Origin: Chitinophaga niabensis
GTDB taxonomy: Bacteria; Bacteroidota; Bacteroidia; Chitinophagales; Chitinophagaceae
DNA length: 64,000 bases
Reading direction: 5' to 3'
Assembly (NCBI RefSeq): GCF_039545795.1
Contig: NZ_CP154260.1
Coordinates: 3,849,001 to 3,913,000 of the forward strand
Part shown: positions 61,973 to 64,000 of the stretch, one piece after another
Numbering within the stretch: the stretch's first letter is position 1
How the letters are laid out: each line of letters opens with the position of its first letter
Made by a program: the position numbers and the translations under genes
The notes under the pieces: generated by a model
What the model saw: the letters and a program-made list of their open reading frames with translations, nothing else
Told to the model about the DNA's origin: nothing
The model's database searches: none

Positions 61973-62712
61973 GAAAAAAGATCCTATCTGTTTTGCTTTC
62001 TTTAGCAGCCCTCAGTACGTATGCAAGTCCCTTCTGTGATTCATGCATGAAGATCCGGATCGGAAAGATCAATGCAGCCGACTACAATATCACAGGCGCT
62101 ACTGTTACCCATAATAAAAAGTGGGGACAGGTCGAATTTGAGATACGTGTGGCAGGAAGAGCGGGGGCCAGCATATCCATCCCCCGTGGCCAGTTTGATG
62201 AAGCCCCCATTGATGCTTATGTATTTGTAACCACCCTCAATGCAGAAGATATTGGTTTCTCAAAAACAGCAGGCATTGTAGCCCTTGCATTAACGGCTCA
62301 CCCTGATTTTGATGACACCCCTTTATTTGATGAGAATGGAGATGGTGATTATGCAAACGATAAGATCCACTGGCACCCACATTGGGTGGTACTGGTAGAA
62401 GACAAAAGAGTGGCGGGAGGTTTCTCCGTTAAACAGTTCGATAAAAATGATAAAACAGTCAAACTGCCGCCTACCAACCCGGGGTTAGCTGCCTATTTTG
62501 ATTCCCCGGGTTTCCAGGTGATCACAGCAGGTAACGCCATTCGTGTAGTAGTGCCTGATTACAGGATAAGGTTTAAAACATCCTTTAAGTTTGATGCCTT
62601 ATCATCCTATTTACAGGTGAATACCAGTAAAGAGAATATGCCGATGATCGGCGTATATAAAGTATACAATATCCTGTCTAAGAAGTTATCACTGCCTTAT
62701 AGCGTGAAATAA
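61969..62712 (+). CDS. Secreted protein of unknown function
   Basis: A 247-residue protein with signal peptide MRKKILSVLLSLAALSTYAS. The mature part has a CDSC pair at its start, a beta-sandwich-like body (EFEIRVAGRAGASISIPRGQ) and DENGDGDYANDK followed by IHWHPHW, an EF-hand-like calcium loop next to three histidines, so a metal site is likely. It does not match a family I can name. Its start overlaps the stop of the AraC fragment. A terminator follows. Confidence 0.6.
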   Translation: MRKKILSVLLSLAALSTYASPFCDSCMKIRIGKINAADYNITGATVTHNKKWGQVEFEIRVAGRAGASISIPRGQFDEAPIDAYVFVTTLNAEDIGFSKTAGIVALALTAHPDFDDTPLFDENGDGDYANDKIHWHPHWVVLVEDKRVAGGFSVKQFDKNDKTVKLPPTNPGLAAYFDSPGFQVITAGNAIRVVVPDYRIRFKTSFKFDALSSYLQVNTSKENMPMIGVYKVYNILSKKLSLPYSVK

Positions 62713-62745
62713 AAAAGGGAAGCAAATGCTTCCCTTTTTTAAGGC
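62713..62745. terminator. Bidirectional terminator
   Basis: AAGGGAAGCA pairs with TGCTTCCCTT around AA, with A and T runs on both flanks. It sits between the secreted-protein gene (stop 62712) and the TonB-type gene (stop at 62739), and overlaps the end of the latter. Confidence 0.75.
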
Positions 62746-63299
62746 AATTTAAAAATTACAGGCAAAGTATACTGCGCCATAACAAATTTATTATTTTGTT
62801 TACCAGGGTTCCAGTCCGGCATAGCAGCTATAACACGCATGGCTTCTTCTTCCAGTCCGCCTCCTTTTGCGCTGCTGATAGTTTTCACCTGTTCAATCTT
62901 CCCGGTTTTATTTATCACGAACATTACAACCACTATTCCTGAGATCTTCTGTTTAAGAGCTTCCTTTGGGTATTTGATGTTACTGTCCAGGTATCGCATC
63001 AGGGAATCATTACCACCCTTAAAGGTTGGCGGTTGTTCTACCACTGTAAAGATATCATCCTCATCCGTAACAATTCCCTCATCAGCAATTCCAATGATCG
63101 CCCGCTCCTTATCACCTGACTCTGTTCGCTCTTTACTTCTCTCTGCAACCGCATACAAACAATAATCTGTCAGTTCCTTTGCTTTAGCGGGCGAAAACTT
63201 CAGTCCCCTGAAGTAGGCTGCTGTTTGCTCCTCTTCTTCAATCTCAGTCCGGTATACAACTATGATCACGTCATCAAACACTTCTATGTTCTTATTCAT
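62739..63299 (-). CDS. TonB C-terminal-domain protein without membrane anchor
   Basis: A 186-residue protein from the ATG at 63299; the longer frame to 63359 uses TTG and adds nothing hydrophobic enough to anchor it. The last about 90 residues form a TonB C-terminal domain (YLDSNIKYPKEALKQKISGI, then VVVMFVINKTGKIEQVKTIS, EEEAMRVIAAMPDWNPGK). The N-terminal part is charged and helical. Normal TonB has an N-terminal TM helix; here none is seen. It may be exported by another route or be a stand-alone sensor domain. Confidence 0.75.
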   Translation of the reverse strand: MNKNIEVFDDVIIVVYRTEIEEEEQTAAYFRGLKFSPAKAKELTDYCLYAVAERSKERTESGDKERAIIGIADEGIVTDEDDIFTVVEQPPTFKGGNDSLMRYLDSNIKYPKEALKQKISGIVVVMFVINKTGKIEQVKTISSAKGGGLEEEAMRVIAAMPDWNPGKQNNKFVMAQYTLPVIFKLP

Positions 63300-63369
63300 G
63301 GTCTGTAACAGCGGGGCAGCAAGAGCAGTTTTTTCATAGGTAAATAAATTACCCGGCAAATATATGGAA

Positions 63370-64000
63370 TTACTTCAATATCATTTCAGCCTCACTCAGT
63401 TTCCACAGGTTATCATAGAAGCCAGACATCTTTACTTCATCCACACCTGTCATCAGCATTTTGGCATCGTAGATCATGAAATCAGGGAAACCGCTGGCAC
63501 CGGCAAAATACTGGTTAGCATAAGCTGCTTTCATACCTGTTAAACCACTTCCACTTACAACTGCAACAGAGGCTGTATTGGAACCTGTGAGCGGCCAGAC
63601 AAAACAGGCACTGATCTCTTCACCTGTCCATTGTTTACTGCCTGCAGTAACTTTATTACGTTCTACCTGTATGGGGCAATTAGCCAGCAGGGTGTTCCAT
63701 GCTTTGTTGATACTTTTATTCCCATAGATGATCACGCCTCGGTCTTTGTATTTATCCAGTGCATATTCTTTATCTGAAATAATATCTACAGCTCCGTTAC
63801 CGCGGTAATACCAGGTTTCCGCATCATAACGCGCTTTGTTGAAACTCCATTCATTCTCCTCGCGTGATCCGCCTGTGCTATACACAAAAACCATCCTGTT
63901 ATTGAAAGCGTCCTTCAATGTGCCATAACGGTGCGGGCCTTTTTCATCCAGAGAAGGCTGCTGATGCGCTGCCCATTTTCCATTTGTATGCAGCAGATAA
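63370..64000 (-). CDS. C-terminal part of a hydrolase-like protein (cut by window edge)
   Basis: The frame is open from the right edge. It reads YLLHTNGKWAAHQQPSLDEK, then GPHRYGTLKDAFNNRMVFVY with STGGSREENEW, to the stop at 63370, at least 210 residues. No start lies in the window; the ATT-like codon at 63918 is not a start. The GPHRYGTLKDAF and YRGNGAVDIISD stretches match the C-terminal part of secreted alpha/beta-hydrolase (prolyl-oligopeptidase-like) proteins of Bacteroidota, but no catalytic triad is seen here. It lies 70 bp upstream of the TonB-type gene in the same direction. Confidence 0.6.
   Translation of the reverse strand, partial: YLLHTNGKWAAHQQPSLDEKGPHRYGTLKDAFNNRMVFVYSTGGSREENEWSFNKARYDAETWYYRGNGAVDIISDKEYALDKYKDRGVIIYGNKSINKAWNTLLANCPIQVERNKVTAGSKQWTGEEISACFVWPLTGSNTASVAVVSGSGLTGMKAAYANQYFAGASGFPDFMIYDAKMLMTGVDEVKMSGFYDNLWKLSEAEMILK

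Overview
The window comes from a member of the Bacteroidota, most likely a Chitinophaga-like member of the Chitinophagaceae. The reasons are two SusC/SusD-type glycan uptake loci, an ECF sigma/FecR pair feeding a SusC protein with an N-terminal STN domain, GldF/GldG-type ABC genes, promoters of the form TTG-(19-21)-TAnnTTTG, and almost no Shine-Dalgarno sequences. The species is not proven.

Positions 1 to about 19,495 are the right part of a prophage. Nearly all genes read leftward as one early operon from a repressor/antirepressor switch at 17.36-17.47 kb. In transcription order it holds small unknown genes, two tiny membrane proteins, a 950-nt non-coding block that folds into a chain of helices (candidate giant ornate RNA), a recombination module (Rad50-like ATPase, RecT, metallo-beta-lactamase-fold protein, NinB-like protein), a replication module (initiator-like protein, DnaB helicase), NinG and an HNH-type protein, two DNA methyltransferases, and small unknown genes up to the left edge. 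To the right of the switch lie the repressor and three lysogeny-side genes. The prophage appears to end at a 21-bp copy of a tRNA-Leu-like 3' end at 19,475-19,495.

Positions 19.5-25.5 kb hold an AraC regulator facing a cytosine-deaminase-like amidohydrolase, a secreted GH43/ricin-type protein, and a small operon: a fusion of inactive C39-like, VKOR and thioredoxin domains, followed by a frameshifted gene for a double-glycine-leader, six-cysteine peptide.

Positions 25.7-44.8 kb form a polysaccharide utilisation locus: a DUF4965/glutaminase-like protein, a GH92 alpha-mannosidase, a response regulator and a propeller sensor kinase that overlap tail to tail (a hybrid two-component system split in two), an IPT/NHL lipoprotein, SusC, SusD, a DUF1735-type lipoprotein and a convergent GH78 alpha-L-rhamnosidase. 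A 45-bp element with a 21-bp repeat period occurs upstream of both the GH43 gene and the DUF4965 gene, and suggests shared control.

Positions 44.8-53.4 kb carry envelope and housekeeping genes: GT2 and GT-C glycosyltransferases, two tandem short MutS-like ATPases, a fused GldF-GldG protein and its ABC ATPase. Positions 53.5-61.6 kb are a second, sigma/FecR-controlled SusCD locus whose metallopeptidase-like lipoprotein has lost its HExxH motif. The right end has an AraC fragment, a secreted protein of unknown function, a TonB C-terminal-domain protein without a membrane anchor, and the 3' part of a hydrolase-like gene.
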